Source of the DNA: an uncultured Eubacterium sp.
Lineage (GTDB): Bacteria > Bacillota > Clostridia > Lachnospirales > CAG-274
Length of the DNA: 15,917 nucleotides
Assembly: GCA_900543365.1 (NCBI GenBank)
Contig: UQRG01000018.1
Span: 1-15,917 of the forward strand
Direction of reading: 5' to 3'
Shown here: positions 15,107-15,917 of the stretch, in pieces
Layout of the letters: each line of letters starts with the position of its first letter
Position numbering within the stretch: position 1 is the stretch's first letter
Translations under genes and position numbers: made by a program
The notes under the pieces: model-generated
What the model saw: the letters and a program-made list of their open reading frames with translations, nothing else
Told to the model about the DNA's origin: nothing
Database searches by the model: none

Positions 15107-15721
15107 ATAAATACCGTCACAGCCGTTTAAAGCTCTCAAAAGAATGTTGCTTAACTCATCAAGGACAGTATCGCAATTAGCTTCAGTTATATTTTGTGTA
15201 ATACCTCCCATATTAATATTTATGTTAGACTTAGTATTAGAATTTGAATTAGTAGTTATAGTATCACCATTACTTAAGTTATCCACATAGTTATAAATTT
15301 CTTTGAAATCACTATTGTTGTGGAAAAACTTTAAGTTATCAACGGGGTAATGCACTTTATCCACAGAGTTTTCAGACTTATCCACAAAATCGGTGTAAAA
15401 GTCTTTAGTATTAGCTATATTACTTATGTTTTCGTTGTGGATATTGTCAAAATATGTATTGGGAACATTGTTTAAAATATTGTTTATATTGCTAATATTG
15501 TTGATATTTTCTAGTGTTTTTCCATTATTATACATATAATTTATATTGTTTATATTTTTCACCTGATTATCCACATATTCACATAAATTTTCAATATTTG
15601 ACATAATGTTATTTTTTTTGTTCACATTGTTATTAACAAACAATGTTGATAAGTTGTTGTAATTGTCTATACTTTTATTTATATTATTTATTGAGTTTAT
15701 TATACTTAAAATACTATTCAT
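15104..15721 (-). CDS. Asparagine-rich low-complexity protein of unknown function
   Basis: A 205-residue protein of no family I recognise. About a quarter of it is Asn (54 residues), with Ile and Asn alternating in the first half (NINNI-like runs), which looks like a coiled or fibrous spacer. A short VDN/VDK motif recurs five times (YVDN twice, FVDK, SVDK, PVDN). The last 37 residues are less biased (MGGITQNITEA, then an amphipathic helix) and may be the folded part. There is no signal peptide or membrane segment. AAGGAGG lies 6 bases upstream, and the gene starts 10 bases after a LysM-protein gene on the same strand, so the two form one operon, perhaps part of a phage-tail-like locus. Its DNA carries four perfect DnaA boxes. 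Confidence 0.7.
   Translation of the reverse strand: MNSILSIINSINNINKSIDNYNNLSTLFVNNNVNKKNNIMSNIENLCEYVDNQVKNINNINYMYNNGKTLENINNISNINNILNNVPNTYFDNIHNENISNIANTKDFYTDFVDKSENSVDKVHYPVDNLKFFHNNSDFKEIYNYVDNLSNGDTITTNSNSNTKSNININMGGITQNITEANCDTVLDELSNILLRALNGCDGIY
15279..15575 (+). other. Cluster of DnaA boxes inside the Asn-rich gene
   Basis: The nine-base DnaA box TTATCCACA occurs exactly at 15279-15287, 15357-15365, 15378-15386 and 15567-15575, all in the same orientation. One-mismatch copies lie on the other strand at about 15319-15327 (TTTTCCACA) and 15436-15444 (ATATCCACA). I saw no exact copy elsewhere in the window. DnaA binding is inferred from the consensus only. Confidence 0.55.
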
Positions 15722-15731
15722 AGTTACCTCC

Positions 15732-15917
15732 TTATGGTAATGTTATTGTTGTTCCAATATTTATTTTATTAGGATCTGATATAACATTTTTGTTGTTTTC
15801 ATATATAGTTTTCCATTTGCTACCATCGCCATACTTTTTTTTGGCGATTATCCAAAGGCTGTCACCAGATTGAATTGTGTATTGTGTATTGTTTGTTGTA
15901 GTATTTGTGGTAACTTT
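15732..15917 (-). CDS. C-terminal LysM domain of a phage-tail-type protein (partial)
   Basis: The window ends inside this gene; only the last 61 residues are seen. After a Thr/Asn-rich linker comes a complete LysM domain: YTIQSGDSLWIIAKKKYGD, a WKTIYENNKNVI segment, DPNKINIGTTITLP and the stop. LysM binds peptidoglycan N-acetylglucosamine. The GDG-KWK-IYE-N form of the motif is the one found in small tail or baseplate proteins of myovirus-like prophages and PBSX-type elements (XkdP/YgaU), more than in spore coat or wall hydrolase LysM. The Asn-rich gene follows 10 bases later. The rest of the protein and the proposed prophage lie to the right of the window. Confidence 0.85.
   Translation of the reverse strand, partial: KVTTNTTTNNTQYTIQSGDSLWIIAKKKYGDGSKWKTIYENNKNVISDPNKINIGTTITLP

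Overview
The window is AT-rich chromosomal DNA from a Gram-positive endospore former of the class Clostridia, probably in or near the Lachnospiraceae. This rests on consistent AAGGAGG-type ribosome binding sites, a GPR spore protease gene next to rpsT, a GerS-like lipoprotein next to alr, a short (444-residue) type I-alpha glutamine synthetase, and an ANTAR regulator beside glnA. No tRNA, rRNA, CRISPR array or insertion sequence was found. The species call is inference.

Layout. At 8-2238 (+) lie a GerS-like lipoprotein gene broken by a one-base frameshift, alanine racemase (alr) and a MazF/NdoA-type RNase with no antitoxin gene in front of it, closed by an intrinsic terminator. At 2428-4243 (-) lie gpr (germination protease), a small two-helix membrane protein and a DUF1292-type acidic protein with a Cys/His-rich head. 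At 4294-5014 (+) lie rpsT and a very likely 6S RNA gene, each behind a perfect consensus sigma-A promoter. A block of palindromes follows (5018-5180). recD2 (-) fills 5242-7488. A purine cluster purC-purF-purB-purA (+) spans 7599-12611. glnA (+) follows with its own consensus promoter and a promoter-proximal terminator, then an ANTAR antiterminator-type regulator that is split into two overlapping frames. The right end (-) holds the C-terminus of a phage-tail-type LysM protein and a 205-residue asparagine-rich protein whose gene carries four perfect DnaA boxes.

How the genes fit together. purF makes the first committed purine step, purC an intermediate step, and purB and purA the IMP-to-AMP branch (purB also acts right after purC). 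glnA supplies glutamine, which PurF consumes. GPR, the GerS-like protein and perhaps Alr belong to sporulation and germination. 6S RNA tunes RNA polymerase globally.

The best places for a second look are the DnaA-box cluster inside the Asn-rich gene, the two mutually exclusive folds of the 6S 5' end and its resemblance to the glnA leader terminator, the split ANTAR regulator, the orphan MazF, and PurB and PurA proteins of unusual type.
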